A program made the position numbers and the translations under genes. Source: Streptomyces acidicola (lineage in GTDB: Bacteria; Actinomycetota; Actinomycetes; Streptomycetales; Streptomycetaceae). From it: a stretch of DNA of 64,000 bases. The stretch's first letter is position 1; every line of letters begins with the position of its first letter. The notes below the pieces were generated by a model. It searched no databases and was not told where the DNA came from. It saw only the letters and a list, made by a program, of their open reading frames with translations. The stretch spans positions 1 to 64,000 of the forward strand of contig NZ_VMNX01000016.1 in the NCBI RefSeq assembly GCF_009377235.1, given 5' to 3'. Positions 1-30,300 of the stretch are shown here, one piece after another.

Positions 1-420
1 CCCCTCAACCCCACCAAAACCACCCCGCGACGCCAACAAATAATCCTGACCATTCGTCCCCACAAACACACCCGACACCGACCCCCGCACCGACACCGGA
101 TCCACACCAGCCCGCTCCAACGCCTCCCACGACACCTCCAACAACAACCGCTGCTGCGGATCCATCGCCAACGCCTCACGCGGCGAAATCCCAAACAACT
201 CCGCATCAAAATCCGCCACACCCGACACAAACCCACCGGAATTCACATACGAAGTCCCGGAGTGCTCCGGATCAGGGTGATAGAGGCGCTCGATATCCCA
301 ACCACGGTCGGCCGGAAACGACGCCACACCATCACGACCGGCCGCGAGCAACTCCCACAACTCATCCGGAGACGAGACACCACCCGGAAAACGGCACCCC
401 ATCCCCACGATCGCGACGGG
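1..420 (-). other. PKS module D1: partial KS
   Basis: The first 140 or so residues of a KS, through [18 protein letters not shown] and the signature NGQDY, cut by the window edge before the catalytic cysteine. Its upstream partner, C3, is a KR-only module. Nothing can be said about the remaining domains of this module. Confidence 0.93.
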
Positions 421-525
421 TTCGCGGGAGGCCGCGACAAGTTGGCGGTTGCGCTTCTTCAACGTCTCGGTCTCCTCCAGGGACTTGCGCAGGGCCTGGA
501 CGACCTTTTCGTACGGTGCGCTCAT
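1..525 (-). CDS. Type I modular PKS, N-terminal fragment (gene D, 3' end outside window)
   Basis: The first 175 codons of the next synthase. The ATG at 525 lies 11 bases past the TGA of gene C and has AGAGG five bases upstream, in the gap. Residues 1 to 34 are a class 1b docking coil ([18 protein letters not shown]), matching the tail of gene C. The KS begins at residue 35 with [15 protein letters not shown] and is open to the window edge, before its catalytic cysteine. It carries the signature NGQDY, as does the clipped KS of module Z1. The codons toward the edge (TTG, GGT, TTT) are markedly less C-ending than those of the end of gene C. It was read by hand from the minus strand because it leaves the window without a stop. 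Confidence 0.95.
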   Translation of the reverse strand, partial: MSAPYEKVVQALRKSLEETETLKKRNRQLVAASREPVAIVGMGCRFPGGVSSPDELWELLAAGRDGVASFPADRGWDIERLYHPDPEHSGTSYVNSGGFVSGVADFDAELFGISPREALAMDPQQRLLLEVSWEALERAGVDPVSVRGSVSGVFVGTNGQDYLLASRGGFGGVEG

Positions 526-536
526 CGATGCCTCTG
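526..536 (-). promoter_or_regulatory. Gap between genes C and D with ribosome binding site
   Basis: Eleven bases from the TGA of gene C to the ATG of gene D, containing AGAGG five bases before the ATG. Such tight spacing suggests that the two genes are translated from one message. Confidence 0.75.
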
Positions 537-18233
<17,697 letters not shown>

Positions 18234-18356
18234 CTGTTCCTTGTCCTTCGAAAGAGCGCGGAGAGCCGAATCAGGGCGCCTGGACTGCGGCCGGGGCGGG
18301 GTCGGGGGACTCGGCCCGGCTGCCGCGGCTGGGCGGAGCGGGGTGCTGCGGGCCGG
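18234..18356 (-). promoter_or_regulatory. Gap between genes B and C with ribosome binding site
   Basis: 123 bases, the longest gap in the window. GAAGGA and a second AAGGA lie within 20 bases of the ATG of gene C on the minus strand. The rest is GC-rich without an obvious long hairpin or T-run. An internal promoter cannot be excluded by eye. Confidence 0.65.
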
Positions 18357-21300
18357 TCATTCGGCGACCCAGGGCTTGTCGTCAAGCAGCGCGAAGAGCT
18401 CGTCGTCGGTGGCGTCGTCGAGCACGACACGGTTGTCCGCGTCCTGCCCGCTTCCTTCGCTGGCGGCCGCCGACCATGTGGCGAGCAGTTGCTGGAGCCG
18501 GTCGCCGATCGCGGCGCGCACGTCGTCGTCCGCGGCCGGGGCGGTCTCGGCGAGGACCGTGCGGAGCTTGTCCAACTCGGCCATGAGGAAGGCGGTGTCA
18601 CCGTCGTCGGCGGGGGCGAGTTCCGCGCCGAGGTGATCGCGGAGGGACAGGATGGTGGGGTGGTCGAAGATCAGGGTGGCGGGCAGCTGCAACCCGGTCA
18701 CGCTGTTCAGGCGGTTACGGAGATCCACGGCCGTGAGCGAGTCGAAGCCCAGCTCCTTGAACGCCCGTGACGCATCCACCGCCCCGGCCGAGGCATGCCC
18801 CAGCACCCCGGCCACCTCGGCCAGCACCGCTTCCAGCAGCACGCGGTCCCGTTCGACCGAACCCAGTCCACGCAGCCGCTCCACGAGCCCACCACCGTCG
18901 CCGGCGGCGCCCGAGGCGGCGACGCCCCAACGCCGCCCCGCCGTCGGCACCAGGTCCCGCAGTACGGACGGCACCCGGCCACCCGAGAGCGCCGAGGTGC
19001 GCAGGGCGACGGGGACGGCGTTCGGCTCGTTGACGACGAGCGCGGCATCCATCAGCGCCAACGCCTCGCTCGCGGCCAGCGGCGGCAATCCCCCACGCCG
19101 CAACCGCGCGACGTCCGCCTGCGGCAGCCGGCCCCCCATACCGGCATCCCACATGCCCCAGGCGAGCGACACGGCGGGTAGTCCCTGAGCACGGCGGGTG
19201 GCCGCGAGGGCGTCGAGGATGTTGTTCGCGGCGGAGTAGGCGGCCTGACCGGCATTGCCCACCACACCCGCGAACGAGGAGAAGAGAACGAAGGCGGACA
19301 GGTCACGGTCAACCGTCAACTCGTGCAGATGCAGAGCCGATTCGGCCTTCGCGGCCATGACACCGGCCAACCGCTCCGGCGTCAGATCAGCGACCAGACC
19401 GTCATCGAGAACGCCCGCCGCATGGACCACACCCGACACGCCGACACCGTCGAGCACGGCAGCCAGTGCCGCACGGTCGGAGACATCGCACGCCCGCACT
19501 TCGACTCGGGCACCCAACTCCTCAAGTTCCGCACGGAGATCAGCGGCTCCGACGGCTTCGAGTCCACGCCGGGAGACGAGCAGCAGGTCCCGCACGCCGT
19601 GCTCGGTGACCAGGTGCCGGGCGACCTCCGCGCCCAGACCACCCGTCCCGCCCGTGATCAGCACCATGCCCTCGCCACCCCACGGCGACGGCACCCGCAG
19701 CACGACCTTGCCGACGTGCTTGGCCTGCCCCAGCAGACGCAACGCCTCCGGGGCTCGGGACAGGTCGTACGAGGTCACTGTCACCGGCCGCAGCGCGCCC
19801 TGCTCGAACAACTCCAGCAGTGCCGCCCACATCTCCGCGATCCGGTCCGGTCCCGCGTCGAACGTGTCGAACGCCCGGTAGCTGACGCCGGGGTGGGCGG
19901 CCGCCACCTGCTCCGGGTCGCGGACGTCCGCCTTGCCCATCTCAACGAACCGGCCACCGGGCCGCACCAGCCGCAACGACGCATCCACGAAGTCACCCGT
20001 AAGCGCGTCCAGCACGACATCGACGCCCGACTTGAACCGCTGCTCGAACTCGGTCGTCCGGGAGGAGGCGATCCGCTCATCGGGAATACCAAGACCCCGC
20101 AAGACCGGCCACTTCGGCTCGCTCGCCGTCCCGTACACCTCGGCACCCAGGTGGTGGGCGAGTTGTACCGCCGCCATGCCGACACCGCCGGCGGCGGCGT
20201 GGATCAGCACGGACTCGCCTCCCGTGAGTCCGGCGAGGTCCACCAGGGCGTAGTACGCGGTCAGGAACACGATCGGTACGGACGCCGCCTGCTCGAACGA
20301 CCAACCGTCCGGCACCCGCGCCAGCAACCGGGCGTCCGTGACGGCCGACGGGCCGAACGCCCCGTCCAACAGACCCATCACCCGGTCACCGAGCACCAGA
20401 TCGGTCACCTCCGCACCGACCTCCACGACGACACCGGCACCCTCGTGCCCCAGCCGCCCCGCATCCCCGGGATAGGTGCCCAGCACGTTCAGCACGTCAC
20501 GGAAGTTCACACCCGCGGCCCGCACCGCCACCCGCACCTCACCGGCCCGCAGCGTTCGCTGCTCCTCGGTGATCACCGCGACGCCGTCCAGACGGCCTTG
20601 CCGGCCGACCTCCACACGCCAGGTCATGCCCGGGGCAGCGCCCGGCGGCACAAGGACTCCGCCGGAGGCCATCCGTACCAGTCGCGGTACCCACGCCTCG
20701 CCGTCGCGGAGGGCGAGTTGGGGCTCGTCGAGGGGGGCGAGCCGTTCGGCGAGGGTGCGGTACGAGGCTGCGGTGCCGTCGACGTCGGCGACGGCGAGGC
20801 GGCCGGGGTGCTCGCTGATCGCCGACCGGACCAGACCCCAGGCACCGGCGCCGGACAGATCGGGGGTGTCGGTGCCGATGCCGGCGTCGGTGCCGGTGCC
20901 GATCCCGGTGCTGGTGCCGGCGGCGTGGTGCAGGGCGACCGCGCCGGTGGTCAGTGCCACCAGGGGCGTGTCAGCCCATCGCTCGTGTGCGAGCCAGGTC
21001 CGCATGGCACCCAGGAGATCAGCAACCGGACTTGGGACTTCACCAGAGTTGGCCGCGACGGCCAGTCCGACGGCCGCCGGGGCAGGCTCGCCCGCGTCCA
21101 CGGCGGCGATGAGGGCGTCCAGGTCGGCGTAGTGCTTGGTCGGCACGCCGGACTCGCGCCACGGGGCCGAGTCGCGGTCGCCGACCACGGCCCAGTGGCC
21201 GGTGCGGGCGGTCTCGGGGCGGTCGGTGGTGGGCGCCGGCACCCAGTCGAGGCGGAACAGGTCGTCCGGGCCGGTGGCCGCCCGTGCCAGGTCGGCCGCC

Positions 21301-24300
21301 GAGACCGGACGCAGCACCAGCGAGTCGACCACGGCGACGGGGGCGCCCGCCGCGTCGGCGACATGCAGCGCGTACGTGTCGGCCCCGCGCGGGGTGAGCC
21401 GCGCCCGTACGACGCTCGCGCCGACGGTGTGGAAGGCCGCACCCGACCACAGGAACGGCAGCAGCGCCCCCTGTCCCTCCCCCGCGCGCAGGGCCAGGGC
21501 ATGAAGCACGGTGTCGAGGAGCGCGGGGTGGAGCCCGAAGGCCGTCGCCTCACCCATGGCCGGCTCGGGGAGGGCCGCTTCGACAAGCAGGTCGTCGCCG
21601 GAGATCCAGGCACGGGCCAGGCCGCGGAAGGTGGAGCCGTAGGAGAGTCCGGACTGGTGGAGGCGCTCGTAGAGGCCGTCGAGGGCGAGTTCACGGGCCC
21701 CGGCGGGCGGCCAGGCGCGCAGTTCGGGCGCCGCCGACGGGGTGGCTGCCGTGTCGTCCAGCAGGCCGGTGGCGTGAGGGGTCCAGGGCTGGTCGGGGGC
21801 GTCGTCGTCGGGGCGGGCGTACACGTGGAGGGCCCTGGCTTCCCCGCTGTCCGTCGCCGGGGGCTCCACGGTGATCTGGACGATGACGCCTCCGTCGGGC
21901 GGCAGGACGAGCGGCGCCTGGAGGGTGAGTTCGGCCAGCCGCCCGCAACCGGCGCGGTCGCCGGCCTGGAGGGCGAGCTCGACGAAGGCCGTGCCCGGTA
22001 CGACGACAGTGCCGGCCACGACATGGTCGGCGAGCCATGGATGCGTACGAACCGACAGCCGGGACGTCAACAGCAGCGTGTCGGAGCCGGCCACGGTGAC
22101 GGCCGCACCGAGCAGCGGATGTTCCGCAGCGGCGAGACCGAGGCCACACGCATCGGCGGCGGCGCGGGCCGGCTCCAGCCAGTACCGCTGCCCTTGGAAG
22201 GCGTACGTCGGCAGCGGCACCCGGCGCGCGCCGCTGCCCTCGAACAGGGTCGCCCAGTCGACGCGCGTCCCCCGGACGAAGACCTCGGCGAGTGCCGTGA
22301 GCAGGGTCTCTGTCTCCGGGCGCCCCTTGCGCAGCACGGAGAAGGACGGCGCGGTCGCCGGGTCGACGAGCCCGCTCAGCACCGGATCGGGGCCGATCTC
22401 CAGCAACCGTCCGCCGCCGAGCGGCCCAGTGGCGGTGGCCAGGGCATCGTGGAAGAGGACGGGCCGACGCACCTGCTGGACCCAGTAGGCGGGGGTGGTC
22501 CAGTCGGCCTCGCCGACGGTCTCACCAGTGACCGACGAGGCCGCCGCAACCACGGGGCGACGGTAGGTGATCTGCTCGGCGACCGCGGTGAACTCGTCGA
22601 GCATCGGCTCCATGAGCGGGGAGTGGAAGGCGTGGGAGACGCGTAGGCGGGTGACCCGGCGACCGCGTTCACGAACGCCCGCCATGAGCCGCTCGACGCC
22701 CTCCTCAGTGCCGGAGACGACCACGGCGGTCGGTCCGTTCACGGCGGCGATCGTCACGTCGTCAACGGTGGTGAGCAGGTCGTTGATCTCCGCCTCGTCG
22801 GCCTCGACGGCGGCCATGGCGCCGCCCTCGGGCAGGGCCTGCATGAGACGGGCACGCGCGGCCACCAGCCGCACCGCGTCCGGCAGTTCGAAGACACCGG
22901 CCGTATGAGCGGCGGCGTACTCGCCGATGGAGTGACCCAGCACCACGTCCGGCGCCACACCCCACGAACGCAGCAGCTCCACCGACGCGACCTGGACGGC
23001 GAACAGGGCTGCTTGTGCGTAGCCGGTGCGGTCGAGGAGGGCTGCTGCTTCGGAGCCGTCGTCGGCGAAAAGGACATCCCGCAACGGGAGCGAGAAGCCG
23101 TCCGCGCCGGACAACTCGGCCTCCAGCAGCGCAGCGACCTCGTCGAAGGCTCTGGCGAACCGCGGGTAGGCAACGTGCAGTTCACGCCCCATCCCGAGGC
23201 GCTGGCTGCCCTGCCCGGTGAACATCCACGCCGTCCGGCCCTCAGTGACGACGCCCGTCAGGGCGGGCCCGGCTAGCAACGCGTCACCATCACGCCCAAG
23301 AACAACTGCCCTGTGTTCCAGGGCGGCCCGGGTCGTGACCAGGGACAATCCGACGTCCGCCGGACCGAGGTCATGGGCTTCGACGTGCGCTGCCAGCCGT
23401 GCCCTGGCGGCGCGCAGCGCATCAGCTGTGCGAGCCGATACGACCCAGGGAGTCACCGAAAGGCCGGATGCGGAGTCGGGCTTGCGGGGTGCCGAAGTCG
23501 CCGGGCCCGGGGCTTCTTCGAGGATGACGTGGGCGTTGGTGCCGCTGATCCCGAAGGACGACACACCCGCCCGCCGCGCACGCTCACCTCGCGGCCACGC
23601 ACGCTCCTCCGTCAGCAGTTCCACCGCACCCGCCGACCAGTCCACGTGCGAGGACGGCTCATCGACGTGCAGGGTGCGGGGCAATGTCTCCTCCCGCAGC
23701 GCCATGACCATCTTCACCACGCTCGCGACACCGGCCGCCGCCTGTGCATGACCGATGTTCGACTTGATCGAGCCGAGCCACAACGGCTCATCATCGGCAT
23801 GCGCCTGGCCGTACGTCGCCAGGAGGGCCTGCGCCTCGATCGGGTCACCGAGCCGGGTGCCGGTGCCATGCGCCTCGACCGCGTCCACCTCGGAGGCGTC
23901 AACTCCCGCCGCGGCCAACGCCTGCCGGATCACCCGCTGCTGCGACGGACCATTCGGCGCGGTCAGCCCATTGGAAGCACCATCCTGATTGACCGCACTG
24001 CCCCGCACCACCGCCAGCACCGGATGGTTGTTGCGGCGGGCATCGGACAACCGCTCCAGGACAAGAATGCCCCCGCCCTCGGCCCAGCCCGTCCCATCGG
24101 CACCGTCGGCGAACGACTTGCACCGCCCGTCATCCGCCAACCCACCCTGCCGCGCGAACTCCAGGAAGATCGTCGGCGTCGCCATGACCGTGGCGCCACC
24201 GGCCAACGCAAGGTCGCATTCACCCGACCGCAACGCCTGGCAAGCCAGATGCAGGGCAACCAAGGCCGAGGAACAAGCGGTGTCCACGGACATCGCCGGG

Positions 24301-27300
24301 CCCTCCAGCCCCAGGGCGTAAGCCAGGCGACCGGACGCGACGCTGGGTGTGCTGCCCGTCAGCAGGTACCCCTCAGTGTTGCCCTGCGGATCGTCGACCG
24401 TGCCGCTGCCGTAGCCGTTGGCGGAGACACCGGCATAGACGCCCGTCGGGGTTCCGCGCAGCGAGGACGGATCAATACCCGCGTCCTCCAGCGCCTCCCA
24501 CGCCGTCTCCAACAGCAACCGCTGCTGCGGATCCATCGCCAACGCCTCACGCGGCGAGATCCCGAACAGCTCGGCATCGAAGAGCGCCGCCCCCTCCACG
24601 AAACCACCGACCGCCGCCAGCCCCTCCAACAGGGCGGGATCCCAGCCACGATCCGTCGGCAACGCCGACACCCCGTCCCGGCCCTCCGCGACCAGATCCC
24701 ACAACCCCTCGGCAGAATCCGCACCACCCGGGAAACGACACCCCATCCCCACAATCGCAACCGGCTCATCGAAAGCCGCCGCCACCTGTGCACGCGGTTG
24801 CGGGGGAGCCTGCTCAGTGATCTCGCCGAGGAACTGTTCGAGGAGGTAGTCGGTGAGTGAGTTCGGGTTCGGGTGGTCGAAGACAAGGGTGGCGGGGAGC
24901 GTGGTGATGCCGGTCGCGGTGCCGAGGCGGTTGCGCAGGTCGACGGCGGTGAGCGAGTCGAACCCGAGGTCCTTGAAACTGCGGGTCTCGTCCACGGTCG
25001 CCGCCGACGCATGGCCGAGCGCCACGGCGACCTGCGTCCGGACCAACTCCAGCAGAGCCCTGCGCTGTTCGACCGGCGCCAGCCCGCCGAGACGGCGTGC
25101 CAGCTCACCGCCGGCTGGGGTGACAGCGCCAACAGCACGACGACGTGCCCGAAGCGGCACCAGGTCGTGCAGCACTGGGGGCAGGAAACTGTGGCCCGCC
25201 TCGCCGAGTGCCGAGGTACGCAGGGCGACGGGGACGGCGATCGGCTCGTTCACCAACAGAGCCGCATCCAGCAGGGCAAGCCCCTCGCCCGTCTCCAACG
25301 CCGGGAACCCCTGCCGGGCCATCCGCTCCAACTCGGACTCACCCAGCGTGCCACCCATGCCCTCGGCGCTCGCCCACATCCCCCACGCCAGCGACACAGC
25401 AGGCAGCCCCTGAGCCCGACGTACCACCGCCAGAGAATCCAGGACGTTGTTCGCCGCCGAGTACGCCGCCTGACCGGCATTACCGACCACACCCGCGAAC
25501 GACGAGAACAGCACGAACGCCGACAGCCCACGATCGGCAGTCAACTCATGCAGATGCAGCGCCGACTCCGCCTTCGCCGCCACCACCCGGCCCACACGCT
25601 CAGCCGACAGATCAGCAATCAGACCGTCATCCAGCACACCCGCCGCGTGCACCACACCCGACAGATCCACCCCATCCAGCACAGCGGCGAGCCCATCACG
25701 ATCAGCGACATCACACGCCCGCACAACGACCCGAGCACCCAACCCCTCCAACTCAGCCACGAGTTCACCCGCACCTGGCGCAGCCGAACCACGCCGCGAC
25801 ACCAGCAGCAAATCCCGCACGCCATGCACGGCAACCAAATGCCTGGCGACCTCCGCACCCAGACCACCCGTCCCACCCGTGATCAACACCGTGCCCCCGC
25901 CACCCCACGGCGACGGCACCCGCAACACCACCTTCCCCACATGCCTGGCCTGCCCCAGCAGACGCAACGCCTCCGGCGCCCGCCCCATGTCAATCGCCGT
26001 CACCGGGTTCGGCCGCAGCGCGCCCTGCTCGAACAGCTCCAGCAGCGCGGCCCACATCTCAGCGATCCGGTCCGGCCCCGAGTCGATGAGGTCGAAGGCG
26101 GTGTAGTCGATGCCGTGCTCTGCCCGGACCGCATCCGCGTCACGGACGTCGGTCTTGCCCATCTCCACGAACCGGCCGCCCGTCCGCACCAGCCGCAGCG
26201 ACGCATCCACGAACTCACCCGCAAGCGAGTCCAACACCACATCCACACCCGGCTGGAACCGCTCCTCGAACTCCGTCGTCCGCGACGAAGCGATCCGCTC
26301 CCCCACCACGCCCAGCCCCCGCACCACCGCCCACTTCGGCTCACTCGCCGTCCCATACACCTCACCGCCCAGGTGCTGGGCCAGCTGCACAGCAGCCATC
26401 CCCACACCACCGGCAGCCGAGTGGATCAGCACCGACTCCCCCGCCTCCAGACCGGCCAGATCCACCAAGGCGTAATAAGCAGTCAGGAACACGATCGGCA
26501 CGGACGCCGCCTGCTCGAACGACCACCCGTCCGGCACCCGGGCAAGCAGCCGCGCATCGGTCACAGCAGTCGGAGCAAACGCACCGTCCAGCAGACCCAT
26601 CACCCGATCACCGACCACCAGGCCGGTCACCTCAGGGCCCACCTCCACGACCACACCGGCGCCCTCATGCCCCAACCGCCCCGCATCCCCGGGATACATG
26701 CCCAGGACATTCAGCACGTCACGGAAGTTCACCCCCGCCGCCCGCACCGCGACCCGCACCTCACCGGCCCCCAGCCCACGCGGCTCCTCAGGAACCAACG
26801 CCACACCATCCAGCCGCCCCTGAGCCACCACATCCATCCGCCAACCCGCACCCACGCCCGAACCCGCGCCCAGCGGCGGCAGGAGCACATCCCCACCAGC
26901 CATGCGCGCAAGGCGCGGCACACGGGCCGTTCCCCGGCGGATCAGCACTTCGCTCACCGTCTCCGGGACACCCACGAGCGTCTCCCAGGAAGCGGAGTCG
27001 AGGTCGAGGTCGGCGAGGGCGATGCGGCCCGGGTGTTCGGTCGCGGCCGTGCGGACCAGGCCGCGGACGGCGGCCGCGGAGGGATCGGTGAGGGGCTCGT
27101 CGTCGTCGGCCGTGCCCGAGACAACGATCAGCAGGCGGGAGTCGCCGAGGCGTACCTCCCGCAGCCACTCCTGGATCGTGCCGAGTATCTCGGCGACGGT
27201 CTCCCGGGGGGAGCCTGCGGCGGCCGTCGTGAGCGGCAGGGTCACCGTGCTCGGCGGTTGCGTGCCGGCGTCGAGTGCCGTGCTCAGTGCGGCCAGGTCG

Positions 27301-30300
27301 GCGTACGAGGTGCCGTAACGGGCCGTGTGTCCGTTCGGGAGTTCGCCCAGGACGGCCCAGTCGGCGGTCCGGGCGTCTCCGATGTCGTTCAGGGCGCGCC
27401 AGTCCACGCGGAACAGGGCGTCTCGGACGAAGGAGTCGCCGGTCTCCAGGTCCGTGAGGGTGACGGGGCGCAGCAGGAGGCTGTCGATCCTGGCGACGGG
27501 TTCGCCGGTCGCGTCGGCGACCCGGAGTTCGACCGTGTCCTCGCCTCGCGGCGTCACGCGCACCCGGACCGTGGACGCGCCCACGGCGGACAGTTCCACA
27601 CCGGACCACAGGAACGGCAACCGGGTGCCGTCGCTCTCCCACAGACCCAGGACGTGCAGCACCGAGTCCAGCAGCGCCGGGTGCACGCCGTATCCCTCGC
27701 CGCCACCCGCTGCCGCTTCCGGCAGTGTGGCCTGGACGAACCAGTCCTCCCCGGAGCGCCATACGGCTTCCAGGCCGCGGAAGGCCGGGCCGTACGACAG
27801 GCCCGCCGAACCCAACCGCTCGTACAGGCCGTCGAGTTCGACCTGTTCCGCTCCTTGCGGTGGCCACACGCGCAGGTCCCATGTCTCGCCCGCCGACGCG
27901 GTCTCGGCGATGGTGCCGGACGCGTGGAGTGTCCAGGGCAGTTCGTCGGCCGTGTCGTGCGGGCGGGCGTGGATGCGCAGGGCTCGGTGTCCGGCGGCGT
28001 CCGGCGACTCCACGCCCACCTGGAGTTCGACGGCACGGTCCGCCGGGAGGGCGAGCGGGGCGTGGAGGGTGAGGTCGTCGACGTGGTCGCAGCCGACCCG
28101 CTCCCCCGCGGCCAGCGCCAGTTCCAGCAGTGCGGTGCCGGGGACGATCGCTGTGCCCGCCACGACGTGGTCCGCGAGCCAGGGCTGGTCGGCGACCGAC
28201 AGCCGGGCCGTCAGCAGCAGAGTGTCAGTGTCGGCGACGGACACGGCGGCGCCCAGCAGCGGGTGGCGGACGGGGCGCAGGCCCAGGCCGGCGGCGTCGA
28301 CGGTGGTGCGCGGCGCTTCGAGCCAGTAGCGGCGGTGCTGGAAGGCGTACGTCGGCAGGGGCACCTCGCGTGCCCCCGTGCCCGTGAAGACGGCGGCCCA
28401 GTCGACCGGGGTGCCGCGGACGAAGAGCTCGGCGACGGCCGCGAGGGCGCTCTCGCGTTCGTCGCGGTCACGGCGCAGCACACATGCGGCGGGGGCCGTG
28501 TCGACGAGCGCGGACAGGACGGGGTCGGGGCCGAGTTCGAGGAAGCGTGCGACGCCCAGTTCGTCCACGGCCGTGCGGGCGGCGGCGTGGAAGCGTACGG
28601 CCTCCCGCACCTGCCGTACCCAGTACTCCGGCGTCGTCCAGTCGTCGCCGTCGAGCACGGCGCCGGTGAGGGTGCTCACCGCGTGGAGGGTGGGGCGGTG
28701 GTAGGTCACCTGGGCGGCGATGCCCGCGAACTCCGCCAGCATCGGTTCCATGAGCGGGGAGTGGAAGGCGTGCGATACGTGCAGCAGCGTGGCCCGGCGG
28801 CCCTGTTGGCGTGCCGCATCGAGCGACTGTCGTACGGCGTCCTCGTGGCCCGAGACGACGACGGACGTGGCGCTGTTCACGGCGGCTATGACGACGCCGT
28901 CCGTGAGGAGCGCGGTGACCTCCGCCTCGGTGCCCTCGATCGCGACCATGGCGCCACCCTGCGGCAGGGCCCGCATGAGTCGGGCGCGGGCCGCGACCAG
29001 CCGTACGGCGTCGGGGAGTTCGAGGACTCCGGCCGCGTGGGCGGCGGCGAACTCGCCCACGGAGTGGCCCAGCACGACCTCGGGTTCGGTGCCCCAGGAG
29101 CGCAGCAGTCGGATGAGGGCGACTTGCAGGGCGAAGAGGGCGGACTGGGCGTAGCCGGTGTCATGGAGGGCCTGTTCCTCGTCGCCGAAGAGAACGGAGC
29201 GCAGAGGCCGCCCGAAGCCGAGTTCGGCGTCGAGGAGTTCGCAGATCTCGTCGAGTGCCGTGGCGAACACCGGGAAGGTGGCGGCGAGTTCTCGTCCCAT
29301 GCCGGGGCGCTGGCTGCCCTGGCCGGTGAACATCCATGCTGTACGGCCCTCGGTCGCCGCGCCCTTGATCGCGGGCTCGGCGAGCTCGGCGCGCAGGTCA
29401 GCGAGGTCGTGGCCGAGGACGACGGCGCGGTGGTCGAGGGCGGCGCGGGTGGCCGCGAGGGAGTACCCCGTGTCCAGGGGGGCGGCGTCGACCGGGGCGA
29501 GCCGTTCGATCTGGGCGCGCAGGGCGTCGGCACCGCGCGCGGAGACGACCCAGGGGATCACGGGCAGATCGACCGTCGTGGCCGAGGTGGCGGGGGCGGC
29601 CGGCGTGGCCGGTCCCTCGGCGTCCTCGACAGAGGGTTCGGCAGCGTCCGGGTCTTCCTCTGCGGAAGGCGCGGCGGGGGCCGGCGCCTCTTCGATGACG
29701 ACGTGGGCGTTCGTGCCGCTGATGCCGAACGACGACACACCCGCCCGACGCGGATGCCCGCCCTGCGGCCAGGACCGCTCCTCGGTCAGCAGCCGCACCG
29801 CACCCGACTCCCAGTCCACGTGAGAGGACGGCTCCTCCGCGTGCAAGGTACGCGGCAGGCGCTCCGCGCCCAACGCCATCACCATCTTGATGACACCGGC
29901 CGCACCCGCGGCCGCCTGTGTGTGCCCGAGGTTGGACTTCACGGACCCCAACCACACCGGCTCACCCTCACCGTCGCCGTCGCGCGCCTGCCCATAGGTG
30001 GCGAGGAGGGCCTGGGCCTCGATGGGATCGCCGAGCCGGGTACCAGTGCCATGCGCCTCGACCACGTCGACCTCGGCCGGTGACACACCGGCGTTCGCGA
30101 GAGCCTGACGGATCACCCGCTGCTGCGACGGACCATTGGGCGCGGTCAAACCATTGGACGCACCATCCTGGTTGACGGCCGTACCCCGCACCACCGCGAG
30201 CACCGGCCGCCCCCGCCGACGCGCCTCACTCAGCCGCATCAGCACCAGCACACCCGCACCCTCCGACCACCCCGTACCATCCGCCGACTCCGCGAACGCC

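Noticed and set aside
18234..18356. Transcription terminator or small gene in the largest gap
   Set aside because: No convincing hairpin with a T-run and no open frame with a ribosome binding site; at 123 bases it is too short to hold much besides the start region of gene C.
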